Below, piece after piece: positions 17,876-25,483 of a stretch of 64,000 nt of DNA. Position 1 is the stretch's first letter. Each line of letters opens with the position of its first letter. The translations under genes were made by a program, and so were the position numbers. Origin of the DNA: JBBDSJ01 sp040905025 (GTDB taxonomy: Bacteria > Pseudomonadota > Gammaproteobacteria > Methylohalomonadales > Methylohalomonadaceae); NCBI GenBank assembly GCA_040905025.1, contig JBBDSJ010000121.1, forward strand, positions 1 through 64,000. The letters run 5' to 3'. The notes below the pieces were generated by a model that saw only the letters and a program-made list of their open reading frames with translations, was not told the DNA's origin and made no database searches.

Positions 17876-18199
17876 ATGGCGCTTAGCCGAGATTACAAAG
17901 AAACCGTCCGCGAGCGAGCAAAGCGAGACCCGGATTTTGCCGCGGCTTTAATGAATGAAGCCATTTCGGCTTTTCTCGAAGGAGACCCTGAAACCGCACG
18001 CAGCATGTTGCGTGAACTGGTAAATTCAACTGTCGGCTTCGAATACCTCTCAAAACAATTAAACAAATCCAGCAAGAGTGTCCATCGTATGCTCTCGCCA
18101 AAGGGCAACCCGACCATGGACAACCTCACGCAGATACTTGTTACCCTCCAGAAAAAAATGGATTTCGAGATAAAAGTGAACAACTCACCGCGAAGCTGA
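17876..18199 (+). CDS. HigA-like antitoxin (HTH antidote protein)
   Basis: 107 residues. The N-terminal half (SRDYKETVRERAKRDPDFAA) binds toxin in this family; the C-terminal half is an XRE-like helix-turn-helix (TVGFEYLSKQLNKSSKSVHR, then MLSPKGNPTMDNLTQIL). It pairs with the upstream killer protein and probably represses the module through the GTAAC inverted repeat. Confidence 0.88.
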   Translation: MALSRDYKETVRERAKRDPDFAAALMNEAISAFLEGDPETARSMLRELVNSTVGFEYLSKQLNKSSKSVHRMLSPKGNPTMDNLTQILVTLQKKMDFEIKVNNSPRS

Positions 18200-18245
18200 A
18201 TTTGCAAAGTGCTCTATATTGTCGCCAGAACTTGCATCCGATCTT

Positions 18246-18269
18246 ATGACCCGGCTGCATTCGGGTCAT
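18246..18269. terminator. Hairpin after the HigBA-type module
   Basis: ATGACCCG, 8-nt loop, CGGGTCAT: a perfect 8-bp stem 47 bp after the antitoxin stop. No T run follows, so termination would need help; it may simply be structural. Confidence 0.4.
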
Positions 18270-18405
18270 AATGCAGAAACAATAGCAAGCCGTTGTCTTT
18301 TATTCAGGGCGAAAACGCGACATGCAGAAAAATAAGGGGATATCAATATCATGCCTGGACAGCTCAGCTTTGCCTAGAAAATAAAAGGCCGCCCGATAAT
18401 ACATA

Positions 18406-18428
18406 TTATGAGGCCGACGGCCTCATAA
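18406..18428. repeat. Perfect 10-bp inverted repeat
   Basis: TTATGAGGCC-GAC-GGCCTCATAA, a strong 3-nt-loop hairpin 26 bp before the start of the small membrane protein. GTTAAAT, the consensus for an integron core site, lies just after it (18436-18442). It could be what is left of an attC site or a transcription signal. Confidence 0.5.
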
Positions 18429-18454
18429 ATAGACTGTTAAATTGCTGGAATATC

Positions 18455-18676
18455 ATGCGAGTAGGGAGCTATATTTTCATTGTTATCGGGCTTGTAGGAG
18501 TCTGTTTCAGCTTCATTGCATTCTCTGGAGCTGCGCTTCCATATCCGGACCCAACGCCGGAGATGTTGGAGCAGCAATCAGGTAGCATTCAATTTTGGGG
18601 CTCCTCCCTGCTTTTAAACTTCTTGCTTATCATCATTGGCGGCTGGCGGTTGTGGCGTTCGCGCCGGAAGAAATGA
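18455..18676 (+). CDS. Small hypothetical membrane protein
   Basis: 73 residues from ATG 18455, chosen because the first helix starts there (MRVGSYIFIVIGLVGVCFSF); the longer frame upstream is hairpin sequence. Two membrane helices (about residues 5-26 and 49-66), an acidic/proline loop between them (PYPDPTPEMLEQQ) and a basic end (WRLWRSRRKK). Not recognised. It sits just before an attC-like site and 13 bp after a GTTRRRY core sequence, the layout of an integron cassette gene. Confidence 0.62.
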   Translation: MRVGSYIFIVIGLVGVCFSFIAFSGAALPYPDPTPEMLEQQSGSIQFWGSSLLLNFLLIIIGGWRLWRSRRKK

Positions 18677-18706
18677 TGAAGCGGTTGTAGTCGGCATGGG
18701 ACTGCA

Positions 18707-18807
18707 ACTTAACAAGTCGCTGTAGTACGCGGCCGATGGCCGCCGGACGCCCTTTTCATTGCGGCTTAGCCTCCATTACAAGGGCGCCGCTAAGCTCTGC
18801 GTTAAAT
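18707..18807 (+). other. attC-like integron recombination site 1
   Basis: Begins ACTTAAC (18707-18713, fits RYYYAAC) and ends GTTAAAT (18801-18807, fits GTTRRRY). Next to these are AAGTCGCTG and GCCGCTAAGC, which match the inner boxes of common long attC sites. Inside, GGACGCCCTT pairs with AAGGGCGCC leaving one unpaired A, the extrahelical base expected in attC. Length 101 bp. Recombination would fall between G18801 and T18802. Confidence 0.78.
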
Positions 18808-18821
18808 TACCAGATCGCACC

Positions 18822-18868
18822 ACTTGCACAATTTATTGTACGGGTTATACTTGCACAATTTATTGTAC
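18822..18868 (+). promoter_or_regulatory. Operator/promoter of yefM-yoeB
   Basis: Two identical 20-bp repeats, acttgcacaatttattgtac, at 18822-18841 and 18849-18868. The second extends into TTGTACAA, containing the TGTACA core known for YefM operators. TATACT (18846-18851) could be a -10 box with TTGCAC (18824-18829) as -35, so YefM binding would cover the promoter. Confidence 0.68.
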
Positions 18869-18885
18869 AATTGAGGTGATTCCCT

Positions 18886-19140
18886 ATGAGAGTTATTAGT
18901 TTCTCTGAAGCCCGGAATAGGCTGAAAAGTATTTTAGATCAAGTAGTTAATGATTCTGACTATACCGTTATTACTCGTAGGGACTCAGAGAATGCGGTTG
19001 TTATGTCCTTGGACCAATTCAATGGGCTTATGGAGACAGTCCACTTGCTAAAGAGCCCAGCAAATGCGGCCCATCTGTCGAAATCAATTAAGCAATACAG
19101 TGCGGGCAAAGCAAAGCAGCATGGGCTAACTGATGATTGA
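18886..19140 (+). CDS. yefM: YefM-type antitoxin
   Basis: 84 residues of the Phd/YefM family: MRVISFSEARNRLKSILDQV, VNDSDYTVITRRDSENAVVM and SLDQFNGLMETVHLLKSPAN are canonical. The N-terminal domain binds the TGTACA operator upstream; the C-terminal tail wraps the toxin. Overlaps yoeB by 8 bp. The pair fills an integron-like cassette of about 650 bp (18802 to 19450). Confidence 0.95.
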   Translation: MRVISFSEARNRLKSILDQVVNDSDYTVITRRDSENAVVMSLDQFNGLMETVHLLKSPANAAHLSKSIKQYSAGKAKQHGLTDD

Positions 19141-19399
19141 AATTCTTTCATGGACTAGAGAGGCATGGTCAGATTATTTGTACTGGCAAACTCAAGAAAG
19201 GAAAACGCTTAAGCGCATTAATAAACTTATCCAGGATACACAACGATCGCCATTTGAGGGTATTGGCAAGCCCGAACCATTGAAAGAAAATTTGGCGGGC
19301 TTTTGGTCTAGGCGTATCGACGATACTAATAGATTGGTTTATGCGGTCGATGACAACCAGCTAACTATAATTTCATGCCGCTACCACTATGAGAAATAA
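19133..19399 (+). CDS. yoeB: YoeB ribosome-dependent mRNA interferase toxin
   Basis: 88 residues, very close to E. coli YoeB in layout: LSWTREAWSDYLYWQTQERK, INKLIQDTQRSPFEGIGKPE, LAGFWSRRIDDTNRLVYAV, ISCRYHYEK. The catalytic set is present (Glu in PFEGIGKPE, Arg in SRRID..NRL, the terminal His-Tyr). It cleaves mRNA in the ribosomal A site. The stop codon overlaps the first base of the second attC-like site, as expected for a compact cassette. Confidence 0.96.
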   Translation: MIEILSWTREAWSDYLYWQTQERKTLKRINKLIQDTQRSPFEGIGKPEPLKENLAGFWSRRIDDTNRLVYAVDDNQLTIISCRYHYEK

Positions 19400-19456
19400 T
19401 TTAACAAATCATGCAAACGGACGCAGTAAACTGCGCCGGTTCTTGAGGCGTTGAGG
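19399..19456 (+). other. attC-like integron recombination site 2
   Basis: Begins ATTTAAC (19399-19405, RYYYAAC) and ends GTTGAGG (19450-19456, six of seven to GTTRRRY). The stem AACGG-A-CGCAGT pairs with ACTGCGCCGGTT, with an unpaired A, as in the folded bottom strand of attC. 58 bp is a classic attC size. A degenerate outer core is common for the last site of an array; lolD begins its 3' end about 50 bp further on. Confidence 0.75.
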
Positions 19457-19509
19457 CTGTAGAAAAACCCCAACACATCTATGGGCCAGAGTGATTATTT
19501 TTGAATTGT

Positions 19510-20193
19510 TTATTCTTCCCCCAACTGCCCTTCCTTTAATACGAGTTGTCGTTGCATGCGGCTGGCGAGTTGCAGGTTGTGCGTAACCATGATGAGACTG
19601 GTGCCGATTTCGCGGTTCAGTTCCAGCATCAGATCAAAAACTTTCTCCGCTGTGTGTTCGTCGAGATTGCCGGTGGGTTCGTCGGCGAGCAGACATTTGG
19701 GTTTGGTGACCAGTGCCCGGCCAATCGCGGCACGCTGACGTTCACCGCCTGACAATTCGCCGGGTTTATGATCGAGCCGATGGCCGAGGCCAACCCGGTC
19801 CAGAATGGCACCGGCCTGCTGATTGGCTGTTGATTTTGATTCGCCGCGTATACGCAACGGCATCGCAACGTTTTCCAGTGCGGAAAATTCCGGCAGCAGA
19901 TGATGAAACTGATAGACAAAGCCGAGCGCTGCATTGCGCAGATCACCACGCTCGGATTCGGACAGACTCGCCATCGCCTGGCCATCGACATGCACTTCCC
20001 CGGCGCTGGGCAAATCCAGACCGCCGAGCAAATGCAACAAAGTACTTTTACCGGAACCGGACGAACCGACAATCGCGATCATTTCACCGGCATTGACCTG
20101 CAGGTTCACATTCTGTAGCACATGAATCGCTTCACTGCCCTCGCGGAAAGTCTTGCGCAAGCCCTGACAATGGATGATGGCAGCATTATTCAT
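19510..20193 (-). CDS. lolD: Lipoprotein-releasing system ATP-binding protein LolD
   Basis: ATPase of the LolCDE complex that extracts outer-membrane lipoproteins from the inner membrane and passes them to LolA. 227 residues from ATG 20193. ABC motifs are intact: Walker A IVGSSGSGKSTLL, LolD-specific LGFVYQFHHLLPEFSALENV, signature LSGGERQRAAIGRAL, Walker B CLLADEPTGNLD, and the switch His in MVTHN. Overlaps lolC by 8 bp. The 3' end faces the accessory region. Confidence 0.96.
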   Translation of the reverse strand: MNNAAIIHCQGLRKTFREGSEAIHVLQNVNLQVNAGEMIAIVGSSGSGKSTLLHLLGGLDLPSAGEVHVDGQAMASLSESERGDLRNAALGFVYQFHHLLPEFSALENVAMPLRIRGESKSTANQQAGAILDRVGLGHRLDHKPGELSGGERQRAAIGRALVTKPKCLLADEPTGNLDEHTAEKVFDLMLELNREIGTSLIMVTHNLQLASRMQRQLVLKEGQLGEE

Positions 20194-21430
20194 AACGTAA
20201 CGCCTCCGCCGGTTGGGTGCCGGCCGCGCGCAATGCCGGGTAAATCGTCGCCGCCACATTCAGAATAAACGCGACCACGCAGATACCGAACACATCCGAC
20301 CATTGCAGATCCGATGGCACCTCACTGATGTAATACACATCCGGTGACAGGAACTTCACCTTAAAAAATTCTTCAATCGCCGGCACGATGGTTTCAACAT
20401 TACTGGCCAGCCAGACGCCACTGACAAAGCCAAGTACGATGCCGGTCAGGCCGATGACGGTGCCCTGGATAATAAAGATACGCAGGATGCTGCGCGGTGA
20501 CGCACCGAGCGTACGCAACACAGCGATATCCGATTGCTTGTCGGTAACGACCATGACCATCGCCGAGACAATATTAAAAGCTGCGACCGCGACAATCAGC
20601 ATCAGGATAATAAACATGACAGTCTTTTCAGTTTGCAGCGCACGGAAAAAGTTGGCGTGGCGCTGGGTCCAGTCAACGACCCAGTAACTGCCGGGAATCT
20701 CCTGTACGACTTCACGGCTGATTCGCGGCGCGGCCATGATGTCCGTGGTCTGGATGCGCAAACCGTCAACGCCGTCAATGCGGAACAGTTTCGCGGCATC
20801 GTCCAGATGCACCAGCGCCAGCGCGCTGTCGAATTCATACATGCCGATCTGAAACAGGCCGGTAATATTGAATTGTTTCAGTCGCGGCAGAATACCGGCC
20901 GGCGTGACATTCGCCTGCGGTGCCACCAGCGTGACCTTGTCACCTACTGTTACACCGAGGTTCTTGGCGAGATCACTGCCGAGAATGATATTGAATTCAC
21001 CCGGCGTGAGTGAATCGAGCCGGCCATCAATGATTTTTTCGGCCACAACCGAGACCTGCGGCTCCTGATCCGGCAACACACCGCGAATCAGCGTGCCCTT
21101 GACGGTTTTGCCGCGCATCAGCATGCCTTCGCCATCGATAAACGGCGCAACGCCGGTGATCTCAGGATGACGCATGACCGGCTCTTCCAGACTGCGCCAG
21201 TCCTTGATCGCCTCGCCGCGGCTGACGACAGTGGCGTGCGAGGTCATGCCGAGAATGCGCTCGGTGAGTTCTTTCTTGAAACCGTTCATGACCGACAGTA
21301 CCGTGATCATCACCATCACACCCAGCGCGATGCCGATGATCGAGGTCAGCGAGATGAATGAAATGAAATGGTTACGGCGTTTGGCGCGCAGATAGCGCAG
21401 GCCGATGAAGGCTTCGTAGGCTCGGAACAT
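20186..21430 (-). CDS. lolC: Lipoprotein-releasing system permease LolC/LolE
   Basis: 414 residues. One N-terminal helix (SLTSIIGIALGVMVMITVL), a large periplasmic domain (about residues 50-265), then three C-terminal helices (TVMFIILMLIVAVAAFNIVS; GTVIGLTGIVLGFVSGVWLA; FGICVVAFILNVAATIYPAL), ending AGTQPAEALRYE, the classic LolC/E close. Only one permease gene is present beside lolD; a second permease is either elsewhere, or a single LolF-type homodimer works. LolC against LolE cannot be decided by eye. Confidence 0.93.
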   Translation of the reverse strand: MFRAYEAFIGLRYLRAKRRNHFISFISLTSIIGIALGVMVMITVLSVMNGFKKELTERILGMTSHATVVSRGEAIKDWRSLEEPVMRHPEITGVAPFIDGEGMLMRGKTVKGTLIRGVLPDQEPQVSVVAEKIIDGRLDSLTPGEFNIILGSDLAKNLGVTVGDKVTLVAPQANVTPAGILPRLKQFNITGLFQIGMYEFDSALALVHLDDAAKLFRIDGVDGLRIQTTDIMAAPRISREVVQEIPGSYWVVDWTQRHANFFRALQTEKTVMFIILMLIVAVAAFNIVSAMVMVVTDKQSDIAVLRTLGASPRSILRIFIIQGTVIGLTGIVLGFVSGVWLASNVETIVPAIEEFFKVKFLSPDVYYISEVPSDLQWSDVFGICVVAFILNVAATIYPALRAAGTQPAEALRYE

Positions 21431-21529
21431 AGGCGGCGATTATAACTGATAAGTTTACTGATAGGGTCAGACCAGACGACATTACCGGCCTGTCTGCGCA
21501 CAGACGCCGGTGTGCGATAATGCGACGCC

Positions 21530-22225
21530 ATGAACATACCCGGACAAACGAATATCCTCGCCATCGATACGGCGACCGAAGCCTGTTCCGCCGCCCTGCT
21601 CTGCCAGGGCACGATCACAGCACGCTTCGAGCTGGCACCGCGCCGGCATGCCGAATTGATCCTGCCGATGGCCGATGCCTTGTTGGCTGAGGCCGGTATC
21701 AAACTGAATCAGCTCGATGCACTTGCTTTCGGCTGCGGGCCGGGCGCGTTTACCGGTGTCCGGATCGCCACAGGCGTTGTCCAGGGACTGGCACTGGCGG
21801 CCGATTTGCCGGTCATAACGGTCTCGAATCTGGCCGCGCTGGCACAAACGCAAACTGCCGAGCAGGTCGCCGCGGCGTTTGATGCGCGCATGGGCGATGT
21901 GTACTGGGGACTGTTCAGACGCGATACGGATGGCTGTATGCGCTGCGCCGAGGAACAGGTTTGCCGGCCGGAAGCGGTGCCGGTGCCTGACAATGGCAAC
22001 TGGCTTGGTGCGGGCAGCGGCTGGACGACCTACCGCGATCTGTTGCAAACCCGGTTTGGCCAGAAATTGACAGCCATAGCCGCGGCTGCCTGGCCGACGG
22101 CTGCGGCCATGCTGGAAATAGCTGTGGTGGATCACGCTGCCGGCAAGGGCCGGCCTGCTGCTGATGTCAGGCCGGTTTATTTGCGAAATGATGTCGCCAA
22201 AACCAGTCAAAAAGCCTTGGTTTAA
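21530..22225 (+). CDS. tsaB: tRNA threonylcarbamoyladenosine biosynthesis protein TsaB
   Basis: 231 residues of the ASKHA fold; scaffold partner of TsaD and TsaE in making t6A37 of ANN-decoding tRNAs. NILAIDTATEACSAALLCQG, RRHAELILPMADALLAEAGI and FGCGPGAFTGVRIATGVVQG are the family signature. Divergent from lolC. A GATAAT -10-like box is at 21516-21521. Followed after 35 bp by the SDR gene. Confidence 0.95.
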   Translation: MNIPGQTNILAIDTATEACSAALLCQGTITARFELAPRRHAELILPMADALLAEAGIKLNQLDALAFGCGPGAFTGVRIATGVVQGLALAADLPVITVSNLAALAQTQTAEQVAAAFDARMGDVYWGLFRRDTDGCMRCAEEQVCRPEAVPVPDNGNWLGAGSGWTTYRDLLQTRFGQKLTAIAAAAWPTAAAMLEIAVVDHAAGKGRPAADVRPVYLRNDVAKTSQKALV

Positions 22226-22260
22226 TACTCGAATTAGAATTAATAAATAGCTATAAGTTA

Positions 22261-23145
22261 ATGAATATACTGGTTTCTGGTTGCGCTGATGTGGGTTTGC
22301 GCATTGCGCGGTTGCATAGTGAACAAGGTGACCATGTCAGTGCGCTGACACGCTCGGAAAAACGTGCCAGCACGTTGCAGGATGCCGGGCTGGATGTTCT
22401 GCGTCATGATCTGGATCAACCCCTGTCAACGGCTGACGTGCCACAATTCGATCTGGTCTACATGCTGGCACCGCCCGGCGGTGACGGCAGTCATGATCCC
22501 AGGCTTGAGCATCTGCTCGACTGGCTGACGCCAAATCCCCCTGCCCGCTTTGTTTATATCAGTACCACCGGTGTCTATGGCGACTGCGCCAGCGCCTGGG
22601 TCGACGAAACCTGGCCGCGCAATCCGCAAACTGATCGGGCCAGACGCCGGGCGGCGGCCGAGCAAAAACTGGAACTTTGGTCACAGAATTCGGCTTGCAA
22701 TCACTGCATTGTGCGCGTTGCCGGTATTTACGGCCCCGATCGGCTACCGGTGGCGCGGCTGCAGCGCCGGGAACCGGTACTAACCGAAGCGGATTCTCCC
22801 TGGAGTAACCGTATTCACAGCGATGATCTCGCCCGGGCGGCATGGCTGGTGGCTACGGCACCAACAGCGCATGGTATTTACAATGCCTGCGACGACGTGC
22901 CGTCAACGATGACCGATTATTTCAATCAGGTCGCTGATGTGCTCGGATTGCCGCGACCGCCGCAGGTCAGTCGTGCCGAAGCTGACAAAACATTCAGTCC
23001 GGCCATGCTGTCATTTTTGAATGAGTCACGCCGTATCAGCAACCGCCGGCTGCGTCATGAACTCGGACTGACATTACGTTATCCGGATCTGGCCACGGGC
23101 CTGCCCGCCTGTCGGGACCTGACAAATACATCTATTACGGATTAA
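22261..23145 (+). CDS. SDR-family NAD(P)-dependent epimerase-like protein (YeeZ type)
   Basis: 294 residues with a Rossmann start (MNILVSGCADVGLRIARLHSE, a GxxxxG loop), YISTTGVYGDCASAWVDE in the catalytic strand region, and VRVAGIYGPDRLPVARL and NRIHSDDLARAAW as in extended SDRs of the YeeZ group. The usual YxxxK pair is not evident (the expected Lys is replaced in RARRRAAAEQKLE), so the catalytic role is unclear. Probably co-transcribed with tsaB and the diguanylate cyclase 7 bp downstream. Confidence 0.85.
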   Translation: MNILVSGCADVGLRIARLHSEQGDHVSALTRSEKRASTLQDAGLDVLRHDLDQPLSTADVPQFDLVYMLAPPGGDGSHDPRLEHLLDWLTPNPPARFVYISTTGVYGDCASAWVDETWPRNPQTDRARRRAAAEQKLELWSQNSACNHCIVRVAGIYGPDRLPVARLQRREPVLTEADSPWSNRIHSDDLARAAWLVATAPTAHGIYNACDDVPSTMTDYFNQVADVLGLPRPPQVSRAEADKTFSPAMLSFLNESRRISNRRLRHELGLTLRYPDLATGLPACRDLTNTSITD

Positions 23146-23152
23146 AGATTTC

Positions 23153-24592
23153 GTGCAAACCCGAAAAACCCGATTTGTTATCGCAATAACTGCATTGCTG
23201 GTGGTCGGCTTCATGGCGACCAGCCTGATCAGTTATTTCGTCGCGCATGATGCGTTGAGTAAACGCATCCAGGAAGAAACCCTGCCGCTGACCAGTGACA
23301 ACATTTATTCCGAGATTCAGCGTGATTTGTTGCGTTCGATTCTGATTTCGTCGCTGATGTCGAATGATACCTTTGTGCGTGACTGGGCCGTGGCCGGAGA
23401 ACAGGATGCCGGGCAAATCATTCGCTATCTGGATAGTATTCAGAAAAAATATTCGACGATTACGGCATTCTATGTTTCCGACGAAACACTGAACTACTAC
23501 CATCCGACCGGAATAATCAAACAGGTCGACGCCAATGACCCGGATGACGACTGGTATTTTCGGGCCCGCGAAATCAACGATGAATACGAAATCAATATTG
23601 ATGATGACACGGCCGATCGCAGCCGGATCAGTATTTTCATCAATTACCGGGTCAAGGACTACAACGGCAACTTTATTGGTGTTACCGGTGTCGGCCTGGC
23701 GGTTGATGCTGTTGCTGATCTGATTGAAACCTATCAACGCCGGTATGGCCGGCAAATTTATTTTGTTGATCGGGAAGGTACTGTCATGTTGCATGGCAGT
23801 GGCTTTGACGGGCCAATGCAACTGCATGAACGGCCCGGACTAAGCCTGCTCGCAACTCAAATTCTGACCAGTCCGGGCATAGCCTTCTCCTATCAACGTC
23901 CCGATGGTCACAGGATTTATCTGAACAGCCGGCTGGTTTCCGAGTTCAACTGGCATCTGATTGTTGAGCAGGATGAACGTGCTGCCGAGGCACGCATTCA
24001 CAATACCCTGATCATTAATATCCTGGTGTCTTTGGCAATCACCGCGCTGGTGTTGCTGATAGCACATTACACCGTGCGTGGCTATCAACGCCGACTGGAG
24101 GAAATGGCAACGACTGACAAGCTTACCGGCGCCGCCAACCGGCAGGTGTTTGACATGATATTTGATCAGACCGTCAAGTTGTCCAAGCGCAGTGGCGAAC
24201 CCATCTCAATCATTACGCTGGATATTGATCGTTTCAAGGAAGTCAACGACACCTACGGCCATGAAGGTGGCGACATGGTCATCCGCAAGCTCGCGGATGT
24301 GATGCGCAGACATATACGCGAGGCTGATACCTTGTGCCGCTGGGGTGGTGAAGAATTCCTGTTGTTACTGGCGGATTGCAAACTTGAGAGCGCCCGTGAA
24401 CGCGCCGAACGTCTGCGTCTGGCTATCAAGGAAGAAACCATGCGCTTTGGCCGTGATGACATCAATATCACGATCAGTCTGGGGGTGGCGGAATATCAAC
24501 CGGGTGAAAGCCTGAACGAGATGATTAACCGGGCCGATACCGCAATGTATGAAGCGAAACGGCAGGGACGTGATCAGGTCTGCAGCGCCTGA
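23153..24592 (+). CDS. Membrane diguanylate cyclase with periplasmic Cache-type sensor
   Basis: 479 residues, GTG start. TM1 at about 8-30, periplasmic sensor (about 31-285) with dCACHE-like text (YISVSDETLNYYHPTG-like strand, DDDWYFRA, YRVKDYNGNFIGVTGVGL), TM2 at about 290-310, then the GGDEF domain. The active loop reads WGGEEFLLLL and the inhibitory I-site RxxD (READ) lies five residues before it, so the enzyme should make c-di-GMP and be product-inhibited. DKLTGAANRQVFD and LDIDRFKEVNDTYGHEGGD are canonical. It converges on cpdA across repeat copy A. Confidence 0.93.
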   Translation: MQTRKTRFVIAITALLVVGFMATSLISYFVAHDALSKRIQEETLPLTSDNIYSEIQRDLLRSILISSLMSNDTFVRDWAVAGEQDAGQIIRYLDSIQKKYSTITAFYVSDETLNYYHPTGIIKQVDANDPDDDWYFRAREINDEYEINIDDDTADRSRISIFINYRVKDYNGNFIGVTGVGLAVDAVADLIETYQRRYGRQIYFVDREGTVMLHGSGFDGPMQLHERPGLSLLATQILTSPGIAFSYQRPDGHRIYLNSRLVSEFNWHLIVEQDERAAEARIHNTLIINILVSLAITALVLLIAHYTVRGYQRRLEEMATTDKLTGAANRQVFDMIFDQTVKLSKRSGEPISIITLDIDRFKEVNDTYGHEGGDMVIRKLADVMRRHIREADTLCRWGGEEFLLLLADCKLESARERAERLRLAIKEETMRFGRDDINITISLGVAEYQPGESLNEMINRADTAMYEAKRQGRDQVCSA

Positions 24593-24598
24593 CTACTA

Positions 24599-24752
24599 AG
24601 AAAGCTCTGAATAATTCCATCCTGGAATCCTCAGAGCACAAAACACGAAAATCTGATTTTCGTGTTTATTCATTTTTCAATCAGATAAGTGATTGAAAAA
24701 TGGCGGCACATCCCTGTGCCGCAGGAACCTCTAAATAAATCAGAGGTTCCCT
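24599..24752 (+). repeat. Modular palindromic repeat, copy A
   Basis: 154 bp filling the space between the diguanylate cyclase and cpdA stops. Left end AGAAAGCTCTGAATAATT, right end AAATCAGAGGTTCCCT. Inside are hairpins CACGAAAATC/GATTTTCGTG, TTTTTCAATCA/TGATTGAAAAA and GCGGCACA/TGTGCCGC. Same family as copies at 31779, 32889, 36394 and 49725. Confidence 0.88.
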
Positions 24753-24754
24753 GA

Positions 24755-25483
24755 TCATATCCGGATGATTTCGCTACTGATTTTATCGTCTTGCAGATAT
24801 AAACAACGATAGCCCGGTCCGGCTGTATCAGTAGCGTATTCATGACTCTGCGGTTCGAACTGTACGCATGTCGACGGGCAGCCGAGTAGTTGCACATGAT
24901 CGCGCCGGGTTTCAAATACCTGGTGTATATGCCCCCAGACGACAGCGCGAACGTGTGCATGGCGATCAATAACCCGGAAAAAATCGTCCGGGTTACACAA
25001 ACGCATGCCATCCATCCAGGGGCTGTCAATCTTCACCGGCGGATGATGTAACGCCACCAGGGTTGGCAGGGTATTGTGCTTGAGTTGTTGTTCCAGCCAG
25101 TCGAGTTCGGATGCGGGTAATTCACCGGCATGCTCGTCGGGCAACCAACTGTTCAACAGTAAAATCTGCCAGCCGGCCTGTTCAATCCGCTTGTCATGCT
25201 GCACGCCGGTCAGATAGCGCGGCATTACTGCCGGATCATCATGATTGCCCGGTAATGCATACACGGGCACCTTGACCATACGCAGCAAGTCATTCAGGCG
25301 TTGATATGAGGCCACATCCGGATCATGTACCAAATCACCTGTCAGCAGGATCATATCCGGTGATGGCGACCGGGCATTGATATTTTCCAGCACAGCAGTC
25401 AAGGTCGCCGCCGAATCCACGCCATCAAACGTTTCGCCCGGTTTGGCCAGGATATGCGTATCCGATATCTGGATGATGTTCAT
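24755..25483 (-). CDS. cpdA: 3',5'-cyclic-AMP phosphodiesterase
   Basis: 242-residue calcineurin-like metallophosphoesterase. All metal motifs are present: ISDTHI (DxH), LLTGDLVHD (GD), LPGNHDD (GNHD), ALHHPPV (H) and WGHIHQ (GHxH). ADGVDSAATLTAVLEN-like spacing and the length match CpdA, which lowers cAMP. Overlaps the helicase gene upstream by 4 bp, so the two are translationally coupled. No crp or cya is in the window. Confidence 0.93.
   Translation of the reverse strand: MNIIQISDTHILAKPGETFDGVDSAATLTAVLENINARSPSPDMILLTGDLVHDPDVASYQRLNDLLRMVKVPVYALPGNHDDPAVMPRYLTGVQHDKRIEQAGWQILLLNSWLPDEHAGELPASELDWLEQQLKHNTLPTLVALHHPPVKIDSPWMDGMRLCNPDDFFRVIDRHAHVRAVVWGHIHQVFETRRDHVQLLGCPSTCVQFEPQSHEYATDTAGPGYRCLYLQDDKISSEIIRI

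Noticed and set aside
22336..22350. Third copy of the shared element (GTCAGTGCGCTGACAC)
   Set aside because: It lies inside the SDR gene and departs from the other two copies after the first 11 bases; chance match.
24599..24752. Possible CRISPR array because of several repeated palindromes
   Set aside because: The palindromes differ in sequence, there are no regular spacers, and no cas gene is in the window. They are modules of one interspersed repeat.
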